Source of the DNA: Hyphomicrobiaceae bacterium
Lineage (GTDB): Bacteria > Pseudomonadota > Alphaproteobacteria > Rhizobiales > MH13
Direction of reading: 5' to 3'
Length of the DNA stretch: 6,445 nucleotides
Assembly: GCA_020442235.1 (NCBI GenBank)
Contig: JAGRKQ010000106.1
Coordinates: 1 to 6,445 of the forward strand
A program made the position numbers and the translations under genes. The notes below the pieces were generated by a model. The model searched no databases. It was not told the origin of the DNA and saw only the letters and a program-made list of their open reading frames with translations. Each line of letters opens with the position of its first letter. The stretch's first letter is position 1. Shown here one piece after another: positions 1-6,445 of the stretch.

Positions 1-486
1 TCCGATTCCACGCGCATGCCGGCGGCGAACCATTCCTTCTATCTGCGCCACTGCTACCTCAACAACGACTTCTCGGCCGGGCGGATGGTCGTGGGCGGGG
101 TCACACTGGACCTCTCCAAGGTGAAGATCCCGATCTACAATCTGGCAACCCGCGAGGATCACATCGCGCCGGCCAAGTCGGTCTTCCGCGGCTCCGGTTT
201 CTTCGGCGGTCCGGTGACCTATGTGCTTTCCGGCTCCGGCCACATCGCCGGCGTCATCAACCCGCCGGCCAAGGGCAAATATCAGTACTGGACCAACGGC
301 CCGGTGGAAGGAACCTATGAGGACTGGGTGGCAAACGCCCATGAGACGCCCGGTTCCTGGTGGCCGCACTGGCAGGCCTGGATCGAGGAGATGGACGGAC
401 GGCGGGTTGCCGCGCGCACACCGGGCGGCAAGGGCGAAGCCCTGCTCGGAGATGCTCCGGGCACCTATGTGACCATCGAGGCCTGA
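1..486 (+). CDS. phaC: Class I poly(3-hydroxyalkanoate) synthase, C-terminal part (5' truncated by window edge)
   Basis: This enzyme polymerises (R)-3-hydroxyacyl-CoA into polyhydroxyalkanoate at the surface of cytoplasmic storage granules. The frame is open from base 1, so the visible 161 residues are the C-terminus of a protein normally near 600 residues. The nucleophile Cys and the N-terminal domain lie outside the window. Visible residues begin SDSTRMPAANHSFYLR, a conserved stretch of class I synthases. The catalytic Asp is D53 in REDHIAP (bases 157-159). The catalytic His is H81 in SGSGHIAGVINPP (bases 241-243). Their 28-residue spacing equals that of D480 and H508 in the Cupriavidus necator enzyme. 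The family's GSWWPHWQAW motif follows near residues 118-127, and the end (PGTYVTIEA) is a normal class I terminus. The ATG at base 16 is internal, not the start. The gene ends in TGA and is followed by a strong terminator. The family call is firm; substrate chain length cannot be judged from this part. Confidence 0.96.
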   Translation, partial: SDSTRMPAANHSFYLRHCYLNNDFSAGRMVVGGVTLDLSKVKIPIYNLATREDHIAPAKSVFRGSGFFGGPVTYVLSGSGHIAGVINPPAKGKYQYWTNGPVEGTYEDWVANAHETPGSWWPHWQAWIEEMDGRRVAARTPGGKGEALLGDAPGTYVTIEA

Positions 487-513
487 GGGTCGAATAGACT
501 GATCAGAAACCGG

Positions 514-542
514 AACGGGGCGCGTCAGCGCCCCGTTTTATT
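514..542 (+). terminator. Intrinsic terminator of phaC in the convergent intergenic gap
   Basis: A perfect 10-bp inverted repeat, AACGGGGCGC (514-523) and GCGCCCCGTT (528-537), encloses a GTCA loop and runs into TTTTATT on the + strand. It starts 28 bases after the phaC stop codon. The + orientation is well supported by the T-run. Read on the - strand, the same hairpin is followed only by a weak T-containing stretch (CCGGTTTCTG), so it could also slow or stop transcripts arriving from the operon ending at 570, but less convincingly. Nothing else of note is visible in the 487-569 gap. Confidence 0.9.
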
Positions 543-569
543 CTGCCCGGCTTCTCCATGCAGAAGCGG

Positions 570-3488
570 CTATTCGGCGACCAGCAGCCGGGCGTTACCG
601 ACGAGCTGGCGTGCCTCAACCGCCGTGACCGGCTTGCCGAAGACGAAGCCCTGCGCAAATTCGCAGTCGAGCGCTACCAGTTCTTCGACGCTGTCCTCGG
701 TCTCCACGCCTTCGGCGACGACGGCCATGCCGAGATCATGCGCCAGCGTGACGATGGACCGCAGGATGAGCGGGCGCTTCTCGCTGCCTGCCCCGCCCTT
801 CACGAAGGACTGGTCGATCTTGATCGTGTCGAAGGGGAAGCGCTCCAGATAGGAGAGCGAGGAATGGCCGGTGCCGAAATCGTCCATGGACAGGCCGATG
901 CCGAGGGCGCGCACGCGCTCCAGAACCTGGGCGCAATATTCCGGGTTCTCCATCACGAGGCTTTCCGTCACTTCCAGCTTCAGGGCGCCCGGCTTCAGGC
1001 CGGTGCGGCTCAACAGCGCCCGCAGATCGTTGATGAGATCGTGGCGCAACAGCTGGCGGGAAGAGATGTTGATCGAGACGAAGAGATCATCGGCCGCGCC
1101 GCTTGTCGAGGCAAAGCCGGCCAGTTCGCGCGCTGCCCGCTCCATGACATAGAGGCCGACCGGAATGATGAGGCCGGAGCGTTCGGCGATCGGCACGAAT
1201 TCATCCGGGCCCATGCGGCCGCGGCGCGGGTGATCCCAGCGCAGCAGCGCCTCGAAGCCGGCGAGCCGGCGTTCCGGCAGGCTGACGATGGGCTGGAACA
1301 GGACGACGAGTTCCTCGCGCTCCAGAGCGCGGCGCAGATCGCTTTCCACCGCAACCAGCGAACGGCCGTGCTCGCGCAGCAGCGGACGGAAGGCTTCGCA
1401 GCGATTGCCGCCAAGACGCTTGGCATGCACCACCGCGACTTCGGCATCCTTCAGCGCTTCCTCGGCGCCTTCGCACTGCGGATCATAGGTCGCAACGCCA
1501 ATGGAGACGGTGAGACGCATCTCGCGTTCGTTGAAGATGATCGGCGGCTTCAGGGCCCGGCGCAGGCTTTCGGCAAAGGCGGCAATGCGCGCCGGCTCCT
1601 GTTCGGAGAGAAGCAGGATGGCGAACTCGTCGCCGCTGATGCGGGCGATGGAATCGTTGGCCTTGAGGCCGCGTGACAGGCGGCGCGCCACCGTCAGGAG
1701 CACGCTGTCGCCGACCGACACGCCAAGCTCGGCATTGATGGTGCGGAAATTGTCGATGTTGATGACGATGACGCTGGGCTTGGCGACCTTTTCCAGATGC
1801 GCGCGCGACAGGGCCGAATCCAATCGGTCGAGAAACAGCGCCCGGTTGGCCAGACCCGTCAGATTGTCGTGCACGGCATCGTGCAGCAGGCGCTCCTCGG
1901 AGGTCTTCACCTCGGTGATGTCGCGGATCGTGCCGACGCAGCGCATCACCTCGCCATCGCTGCCAACGATAGGCCTTGCTCGAAGGCGCGCCCAGCGGAA
2001 ATGCCCGTCGTCGCCGCGCATGCGGAAGGCCAGATTGATCCGGCCCCGGCCCCGTTCCACCACGGTGTCGAGCGCCAGCTTGAAGGTGTCGCGATCCTGG
2101 ACGTGGATGACATCGAGCCAGTCGCCGATGGCGCCTTCCAGCGCGCCGGGCTTGAGGCCCAGTTCCTCGGCGGCGACGTCGGAGGTGACGACGTGATTGC
2201 GCGCCACTTCCCAGTCCCAGATGTGATCGCCGGCACCGGCGAGGGCCAGAACCTTGCGCTCGGTGTCGTTCATGATGCCTTCGGCGAGCGCTCCGCCCGC
2301 GAAGGCGTGCTGCATCACCGTGAAGCCGAGCAGCAGCACGATCAGCACCATGCCGCCGGAAAGCGCCGGAGAAACGAAATCGTTCACGAGACGACCGGAA
2401 ACGCCGAGCCAGGCGCCAAGCAGCCACAGGATCAGGACCAGCCAGGCCGGGATCAAGAGGATCGCCCGGTCGAATCCACGCACCGACAGCCAGAGGATCA
2501 CCGCAAAACCGACGATGCCGACGAGGCCGAGTGTCATGCGCCCGATGCCGGAGGCCAGTTGCGGATCGTAGAAGGCGATGCCGACCGTGGCCGCGATCGC
2601 GCCTAGGAAAGCCAGCGTTCCGTAACTGAAGCGCGAATGCCAGTGATTGAGGTTGAGATAGGCGAAGAGGAAGATGATCAGCGTGCCGGGCAGCAAGGCC
2701 TCGACAATGGCGCGGGGCAAGCGCTCGTCGGCCACGCCAAGATCGAAAAGCTGCGACCAGAAGCCGAACTCGATGGTGAGATAGGCCAGCACCGACCAGG
2801 AGAACAGCGCCACCGCCGGAAACATCGCCGAGCGCTTGACCACAAAAAGGATGGTCAGGACGAGCGTCAGGATGCCGGCGGTTCCGAGCACGATGCCCTC
2901 GAACAGCGTCGTCGCGTTCTGATGATCCCGGAAGGCGTTGACGTCCCAGAGATAGAGCTGCGGCAGATCGGGTGTGCGCAGTTCCACCACCAGCGTCACG
3001 ATGGCGCCGGGGTCGAGGGTGATGCGGTAGACGTCGGCGTCGTGGATCGGCTCGCGCACCGGCGCAAGCCCCTGGCTCGGCGTTACCCCGACGATGCGCG
3101 AGGCACCGAGATCGGGGCGCAGGATGCGCGATCCGGCAAGGCGGAAATGCGGGGCGACCAGCAGCCGGTCGATCTGTTCATCGGAATTGTTGACGAGGGC
3201 GAAGACGGCCCAGGCGGGTGCATTGTCAGCCTGGCGGCTGCGCACCTCGATGCGCCGGACGATGCCATCGGCATCCGGCGCGGTGGAGACCTGCAAGCGG
3301 TCACCAACATTGAGATAGCGGTCGATCGCCAGCGTCAGGTCGAGCGCCTGCACATCGACGGGAACGGGAATCGCGTCGAGCGCCCGCACGGGCCCCGCAA
3401 ACACCGCAAGGACGAATGCCGCGACGATCCATGCCAGTGTCAGACGCCGCGCGCCATTGCGGCCCGGCGTCACGCTGTTGCTTGCCAT
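570..3488 (-). CDS. Membrane sensor with PAS, degenerate GGDEF and intact EAL: predicted c-di-GMP phosphodiesterase
   Basis: Predicted inner-membrane enzyme of 972 residues that hydrolyses cyclic di-GMP. Regions in order: signal peptide (about 1-36); periplasmic beta-rich domain (about 37-190) resembling 7TMR-DISM sensor domains; seven hydrophobic helices (about 195-395); PAS domain (about 411-527); GGDEF domain (about 535-700); EAL domain (about 712-965). The EAL site looks complete: E746 in EALLRW, N807 in NIS, E839 and E842 in LEVTES, D869-D870 in DDFGTG, K890 in IKID, E926 in AEGVET and Q946 in AQGF. The GGDEF side is altered. The signature is SGDEF (618-622), the metal Asp of the usual DxD is Asn (N577), the inhibitory RxxD is KAND (609-612), and GRN near the end is GGN (693-695). 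Cyclase activity is therefore doubtful; a GTP-sensing regulatory role is inference. The ATG at 3488 was chosen because a TGAGGA ribosome site precedes it and a signal peptide follows. An in-frame extension to 3686 only overlaps the acetyltransferase gene. It is the last gene of the operon and ends in TAG. Confidence 0.93.
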   Translation of the reverse strand: MASNSVTPGRNGARRLTLAWIVAAFVLAVFAGPVRALDAIPVPVDVQALDLTLAIDRYLNVGDRLQVSTAPDADGIVRRIEVRSRQADNAPAWAVFALVNNSDEQIDRLLVAPHFRLAGSRILRPDLGASRIVGVTPSQGLAPVREPIHDADVYRITLDPGAIVTLVVELRTPDLPQLYLWDVNAFRDHQNATTLFEGIVLGTAGILTLVLTILFVVKRSAMFPAVALFSWSVLAYLTIEFGFWSQLFDLGVADERLPRAIVEALLPGTLIIFLFAYLNLNHWHSRFSYGTLAFLGAIAATVGIAFYDPQLASGIGRMTLGLVGIVGFAVILWLSVRGFDRAILLIPAWLVLILWLLGAWLGVSGRLVNDFVSPALSGGMVLIVLLLGFTVMQHAFAGGALAEGIMNDTERKVLALAGAGDHIWDWEVARNHVVTSDVAAEELGLKPGALEGAIGDWLDVIHVQDRDTFKLALDTVVERGRGRINLAFRMRGDDGHFRWARLRARPIVGSDGEVMRCVGTIRDITEVKTSEERLLHDAVHDNLTGLANRALFLDRLDSALSRAHLEKVAKPSVIVINIDNFRTINAELGVSVGDSVLLTVARRLSRGLKANDSIARISGDEFAILLLSEQEPARIAAFAESLRRALKPPIIFNEREMRLTVSIGVATYDPQCEGAEEALKDAEVAVVHAKRLGGNRCEAFRPLLREHGRSLVAVESDLRRALEREELVVLFQPIVSLPERRLAGFEALLRWDHPRRGRMGPDEFVPIAERSGLIIPVGLYVMERAARELAGFASTSGAADDLFVSINISSRQLLRHDLINDLRALLSRTGLKPGALKLEVTESLVMENPEYCAQVLERVRALGIGLSMDDFGTGHSSLSYLERFPFDTIKIDQSFVKGGAGSEKRPLILRSIVTLAHDLGMAVVAEGVETEDSVEELVALDCEFAQGFVFGKPVTAVEARQLVGNARLLVAE

Positions 3489-3498
3489 TCGGTCCTCA
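3489..3498 (-). promoter_or_regulatory. Ribosome binding site overlapping the acetyltransferase stop codon
   Basis: On the - strand the sequence reads TGAGGACCGA then ATG. The TGA is the stop codon of the upstream acetyltransferase gene, and GAGGA is the Shine-Dalgarno core, four bases before the start of the sensor/EAL gene. Ribosomes finishing the upstream gene thus end on the initiation site of the next. This site decides the start at 3488 over longer in-frame alternatives. Confidence 0.7.
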
Positions 3499-4107
3499 GG
3501 CGTTTCGCTCGACAGTCCTGACGCGGGCATAAAGCAGATGATCCTGCCAGCGTCCATTGATCTTGAGATAGCTTCGCGCAAATCCTTCGCGTTCAAAACC
3601 GGCTTTTTCAAGCACGCGCATGGACGCACGGTTTTCCGGCAGGCAGGCCGCCTCCACCCGGTGCAGATCGAGCGTGGTGAAGGCATGAGCGAGAAGCGCC
3701 ATCACGGCTTCGCTCATATAGCCCTTGCCGGTGTGTTGCGTCGCCATCCAGTAGCCCAGCGTTGCCGCCTGCGCGACGCCGCGCCGGATGCCGCCAAGGG
3801 TCATCCCGCCGAGCAGGGTCTCTTCGGTGCGATGATGCACGAAGAAGGCATAGCCGGCATCGTCGCGCGCCTCGCGCTCATAGCGGCGAAGGCGGCGGCG
3901 AAAAGAATGCCGCGTCAGGTCGTCCGGCGCCCAGAAGGGCTCGAAAGGCTGAAGCTCGCCATAGCTGGCCGAGCGCAGGGACGCCCAGGCCTCGAAATCG
4001 CCTTCCCGCGGCGCCTTCAGTTCCACGCGCGGGCCGCGGATGCCCAGATCCGTTTCGCGAGCCAGGAAGGTGCGCACGAAATCCATCATGGGCGCATCGT
4101 CCGTCAC
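3496..4107 (-). CDS. rimJ: RimJ/RimL-family GNAT N-acetyltransferase
   Basis: A cytoplasmic GNAT enzyme that should transfer acetyl from acetyl-CoA to an amino group. The family includes the ribosomal-protein N-terminal acetyltransferases RimJ and RimL, but substrate cannot be read from sequence, so the symbol reflects family and context only. The 203-residue length is typical. An RGPRVELKAPREGDFEAWASLR stretch near residues 25-45 is the usual N-terminal strand and helix. The acetyl-CoA pyrophosphate loop is QHTGKGY (124-130), preceded by LGYWM. The ENRASMRVLEKAGF motif (158-171) is diagnostic of the RimJ/RimL group. The annotated GTG start at 4107 overlaps the peptidase stop codon as GTGA, suggesting translational coupling. 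Tandem in-frame ATG codons at 4089 and 4086 (residues 7 and 8) are plausible alternatives and would give the more family-like start MDFVRTFL. No strong ribosome site favours either. The stop codon overlaps the ribosome site of the next gene. Confidence 0.9.
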   Translation of the reverse strand: MTDDAPMMDFVRTFLARETDLGIRGPRVELKAPREGDFEAWASLRSASYGELQPFEPFWAPDDLTRHSFRRRLRRYEREARDDAGYAFFVHHRTEETLLGGMTLGGIRRGVAQAATLGYWMATQHTGKGYMSEAVMALLAHAFTTLDLHRVEAACLPENRASMRVLEKAGFEREGFARSYLKINGRWQDHLLYARVRTVERNA

Positions 4108-5375
4108 GCCGTCGCCAGGCCGCGCATCGCCGCCACCGCCGAAAGCGCAGTGCGCGAGGCACGCGGACCGACGACGGCAATCGCCGGCGGGGCCGCAACG
4201 ATGCGGTGCGCAGCCTCGGCAATCGCCTGACGGTCGACGGCCTCGATGTCGGCCAGCACGACCGCACGCTCCAGCGGCGCGCCGAAGAGCAGGGTCTGGC
4301 GCGCCATGCGCGCGGCAAAGGCCGAGGTGCTTTCATCGGCAAAGACGGTCGCAGCGCGCGTCTGAGCCCGGGCGCGGGCCAGTTCTTCCGCGCTCACGCC
4401 ATCGGAAAGACGCAGCACCTCGGAGGAAATGGTCGCCACCAGTTCGTCGGCATTGTCCGGCGCGCTGGCGGACTGCACGACGAAGAGCCCGCCATCGACG
4501 AAGGCCCAGTGCATCGCATCGATGCCGTAGCACAGGCCCTTTTCCTCGCGTGCCGACTGGAACAGGCGCGAGGACATGCCGCCGCCCAGAATGAGGCCGG
4601 CCATATGCAGGGCATAGATGCCATCCTCGCCGAAGGCGGCTCCGTCGAAGGCAAAGGCCATGTTGACCTCGCCGCCGCCCTTTTCCGAACGCCGGCCGGA
4701 GAGCCTGCGGGCGGGCTGGCGGGCTGGCACATCCCGCGCGACCAGATGGCCGAGGCGCCGCTCGACAGCCTTGATGAAGACATCGTGATCAACCGCACCG
4801 GCGGCCGAAATCACCATGCGGCCGGGCGCATAGAGACGCTGGCGGAAGCCTTCCAGATCGGCAATCGACAGCCCGGTCAGGCTCTCGAGCGTGCCCAGGA
4901 TCGGGCGGCCAAGCGCATGCTCGCCATAGGCCGCCATGGCGAGAAGATCGTTGACCCGGTCGTCGGGCACATCCAGAGCGGCGCCGATTTCCTGTGCGAC
5001 GACGCTTTTTTCCAGACGCAGATCCGCCTCGATGAAGCGCGGATCGGTCAGAAGATCGGCAAGCACGTCGAGCGCGCTTTCCAGATGCTCGCCCAGAACG
5101 CGGGCGGAGAACGTGGTGTGCTCGGCGCCGGTCTCGGCGTTGATGTCGCCGCCGACCGCCTCGATTTCCTCCACGATGGCGCGGGCGCTGCGCCGGCCCG
5201 TGCCCTTGAAGGCCATGTGTTCCAGAAGATGGGCAAGGCCGTGCTCAGCCTCGGTCTCGTCGCGCGTGCCCGCTTCGATGGTGATCGCAATCGAGGCGCT
5301 TTCGCTGCCGGGAAGCCGCGCGGTCGCGATCCTGAGGCCGTTGGCAAGCGTTTCCAGACGCGGTTCGACGCTCAT
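4104..5375 (-). CDS. M16B zinc metallopeptidase, mitochondrial-processing-peptidase beta-like
   Basis: A 423-residue zinc protease of the pitrilysin clan, subfamily M16B, the group that includes the beta subunit of mitochondrial processing peptidase; it is often annotated mpp in Rhizobiales. The inverted zinc motif is HLLEH (H49, E52, H53), and the third zinc ligand is E129 in VVAQEI. The 76-residue step from H53 to E129 matches the yeast beta-subunit spacing. The N-terminal half also shows NGLRIAT, MAFKGTGRRSA and GGDINAETGAEHTTF. A Pro/Arg-rich linker (PARQPARRL, about 217-225) joins it to the inactive C-terminal half. That half has LGGGMSSRLFQ and REEKGLCY, which supply the conserved Arg-Tyr pair (R276, Y283). 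There is no signal peptide, so it is probably cytoplasmic; its natural substrates are unknown. The start at 5375 gives an ATGA overlap with the thrC stop codon. The 85-residue in-frame extension upstream reads as low-complexity Arg/Gly-rich shadow of thrC and is excluded. The gene ends in TGA and overlaps the acetyltransferase start by four bases. Confidence 0.95.
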   Translation of the reverse strand: MSVEPRLETLANGLRIATARLPGSESASIAITIEAGTRDETEAEHGLAHLLEHMAFKGTGRRSARAIVEEIEAVGGDINAETGAEHTTFSARVLGEHLESALDVLADLLTDPRFIEADLRLEKSVVAQEIGAALDVPDDRVNDLLAMAAYGEHALGRPILGTLESLTGLSIADLEGFRQRLYAPGRMVISAAGAVDHDVFIKAVERRLGHLVARDVPARQPARRLSGRRSEKGGGEVNMAFAFDGAAFGEDGIYALHMAGLILGGGMSSRLFQSAREEKGLCYGIDAMHWAFVDGGLFVVQSASAPDNADELVATISSEVLRLSDGVSAEELARARAQTRAATVFADESTSAFAARMARQTLLFGAPLERAVVLADIEAVDRQAIAEAAHRIVAAPPAIAVVGPRASRTALSAVAAMRGLATA

Positions 5376-6445
5376 GCCGACACCGCCCGGGCATGCGCCA
5401 CGACATGCGCCTCGACCGCCGCCTGATCGGCGACAAGCCGGGTGAAGCGCTCCTCGCGCTGCATCAGATCGGCAAGATGTTCCGGCAAGGCCGGATGCGC
5501 CCCGCCAGCGGCCATCACCGCATCGGGGAACTTGGCCGGATGGGCCGTCCCCAGCACCACCATGGGCACGCTGGACACCGGCTGGCGACGCGCAACCGCA
5601 ACGCCCACGGCCGTGTGCGGATCGAGGCAATAGCCGCTGGCCTTCAGGACGTGGGCAATGGTTGCCGAGGTTTCGGCCTCATCGGCACGGCCGGCATCGA
5701 AATCGGCCCGGATGCGGGCGAGTGCCGCCTGCGGGATCTCGAATGCGCCAGACTGCTTCAGCGACGCCATCATGGTGACGACCGCACCCGCATCCTCGCC
5801 GACGGCGGCAAAAAGCAGTCGCTCGAAATTCGACGACACCTCGATGTCCATCGACGGCGAGATGGTCGGCCGGACGCCGCCGACCTCGTAGCGCCCGGTC
5901 TTCAGCGTGCGGGCGAGAATGTCGTTGGTGTTGGTGGCGATCACCAGGCGCTCGATCGGCAGGCCCATGCGCTTGGCGACCCAGCCGGCGAGGATGTCGC
6001 CGAAATTGCCGGTCGGCACGGTGAAGGACACCGGCCGGTGCGGCGCGCCAAGCGCGACAGCCGCGGTGAAGTAATAGACGATCTGGGCGACGATGCGGGC
6101 CCAGTTGATCGAGTTGACGCCCGACAACGCCACCCGGTCGCGGAAGGCGGGATGGGTGAACATCGCCTTCACGATGGCCTGGCAGTCGTCGAAGGACCCG
6201 TCGATGGCCAGCGCATGAGCGCCCTCACCCTTGAGGGTCGTCATCTGCCGGCGCTGCACGTCCGAGACCCGGCCATGCGGGTAAAGAATGAAGGTGTCGG
6301 TGCGTGCCCGGCCGCGGAAGGCATCAAGCGCCGCCCCGCCCGTATCGCCCGATGTCGCCCCGACGATGGTGGCGCGGGCCCCGCGCGCTTCCAGCACATG
6401 GTCCATGAGCCGGGCCAGAAGCTGCATCGCCACGTCCTTGAAGGC
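5372..6445 (-). CDS. thrC: Threonine synthase, PLP-dependent (5' end beyond the right window edge)
   Basis: Converts O-phospho-L-homoserine to L-threonine and phosphate, the last step of threonine synthesis, in the cytoplasm. The frame is open to base 6445 and 357 residues are visible; the family runs to about 465, so roughly the first 105-110 are missing. The first visible residues are AFKDVAMQLL. Lys 3 (bases 6437-6439) is the PLP Schiff-base lysine of the family's LAFKD motif, two residues from the edge. The apparent start at 6433 is only an internal Val codon. The PLP-phosphate and substrate region includes GATSGDTGG (visible residues about 29-37). Other family blocks are NSINWARIVAQ (about 111-121), VPTGNFGDILAGW (about 143-155), SPSMDIEVSSNFERLLF, DPHTAVG and LGTAHPAKFPDAV. 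This is the longer bacterial/fungal class of threonine synthase. It is the first visible gene of the - strand operon, and its TGA stop overlaps the peptidase ATG. No promoter or leader peptide is in view. Confidence 0.97.
   Translation of the reverse strand, partial: AFKDVAMQLLARLMDHVLEARGARATIVGATSGDTGGAALDAFRGRARTDTFILYPHGRVSDVQRRQMTTLKGEGAHALAIDGSFDDCQAIVKAMFTHPAFRDRVALSGVNSINWARIVAQIVYYFTAAVALGAPHRPVSFTVPTGNFGDILAGWVAKRMGLPIERLVIATNTNDILARTLKTGRYEVGGVRPTISPSMDIEVSSNFERLLFAAVGEDAGAVVTMMASLKQSGAFEIPQAALARIRADFDAGRADEAETSATIAHVLKASGYCLDPHTAVGVAVARRQPVSSVPMVVLGTAHPAKFPDAVMAAGGAHPALPEHLADLMQREERFTRLVADQAAVEAHVVAHARAVSA

Noticed and set aside
550..567. Small inverted repeat GCTTCT/AGAAGC just after the EAL stop codon
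   Set aside because: Only six base pairs with no T-run behind it on the - strand, so not enough to call a terminator for the operon.
558..1676. Long + strand open frame opposite the EAL and GGDEF domains (372 codons)
   Set aside because: It is antisense to a gene with clear catalytic motifs. Its protein has no recognisable motif and the composition expected from GC-rich codon bias on the opposite strand.
3489..3686. 66-residue N-terminal extension of the sensor/EAL gene
   Set aside because: It lies entirely inside the acetyltransferase gene in another frame, places a Cys/Arg-rich stretch before a good signal peptide, and ignores the ribosome site just before 3488.
4704..4730. Short tandem repeat of GCGGGCTG in the peptidase gene
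   Set aside because: It encodes the PAR/PAR-like linker between the two M16 halves; two copies in a GC-rich linker are unremarkable.
3762..5426. Very long + strand open frame (554 codons) opposite the acetyltransferase and peptidase genes
   Set aside because: It spans two well-supported - strand genes and their junction and shows no domain pattern; a high-GC shadow frame.
5376..5630. 85-residue N-terminal extension of the M16 peptidase
   Set aside because: It overlaps the thrC coding sequence and is Arg/Gly/Ala-rich with no family similarity; the start at 5375 gives a normal M16B N-terminus.

Overview
The window is GC-rich and almost fully coding. It reads as ordinary chromosome from an alphaproteobacterium, most likely Hyphomicrobiales (Rhizobiales). 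The reasons are the gene order threonine synthase, M16 peptidase, RimJ-type acetyltransferase, and the match of each protein to alphaproteobacterial family patterns. I cannot name a genus. I see no insertion sequence, integrase, CRISPR array, tRNA, rRNA or clear sign of horizontal transfer.

Layout: the left edge (1-486, + strand) holds the C-terminal third or so of a class I poly(3-hydroxyalkanoate) synthase (phaC), including its catalytic Asp and His. A strong intrinsic terminator follows at 514-542. It lies in the 83-bp gap between phaC and the convergent genes. Everything from 570 to the right edge is on the - strand and looks like one operon, in transcription order: threonine synthase (thrC, 5' end outside the window), an M16B zinc peptidase of the mitochondrial-processing-peptidase type, a RimJ-family GNAT acetyltransferase, and a 972-residue membrane protein with periplasmic sensor, seven-helix, PAS, GGDEF and EAL regions. 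The first two junctions are 4-base start/stop overlaps (ATGA and GTGA). The third is a 7-base gap whose Shine-Dalgarno sequence overlaps the preceding stop codon. Translation of the four genes is therefore probably coupled. No promoter for the operon is visible, so it should lie upstream of thrC, beyond the right edge.

How the genes fit together: thrC makes threonine from O-phosphohomoserine. The peptidase and acetyltransferase are housekeeping-type protein-processing enzymes. The last gene is a c-di-GMP enzyme whose EAL site looks complete but whose GGDEF site has lost several residues needed for cyclase activity and feedback inhibition. I read it as a sensor-controlled c-di-GMP phosphodiesterase. 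Its placement at the end of a biosynthetic operon, facing a storage-polymer gene, is the most interesting feature here. I found no evidence of a wholly new system.
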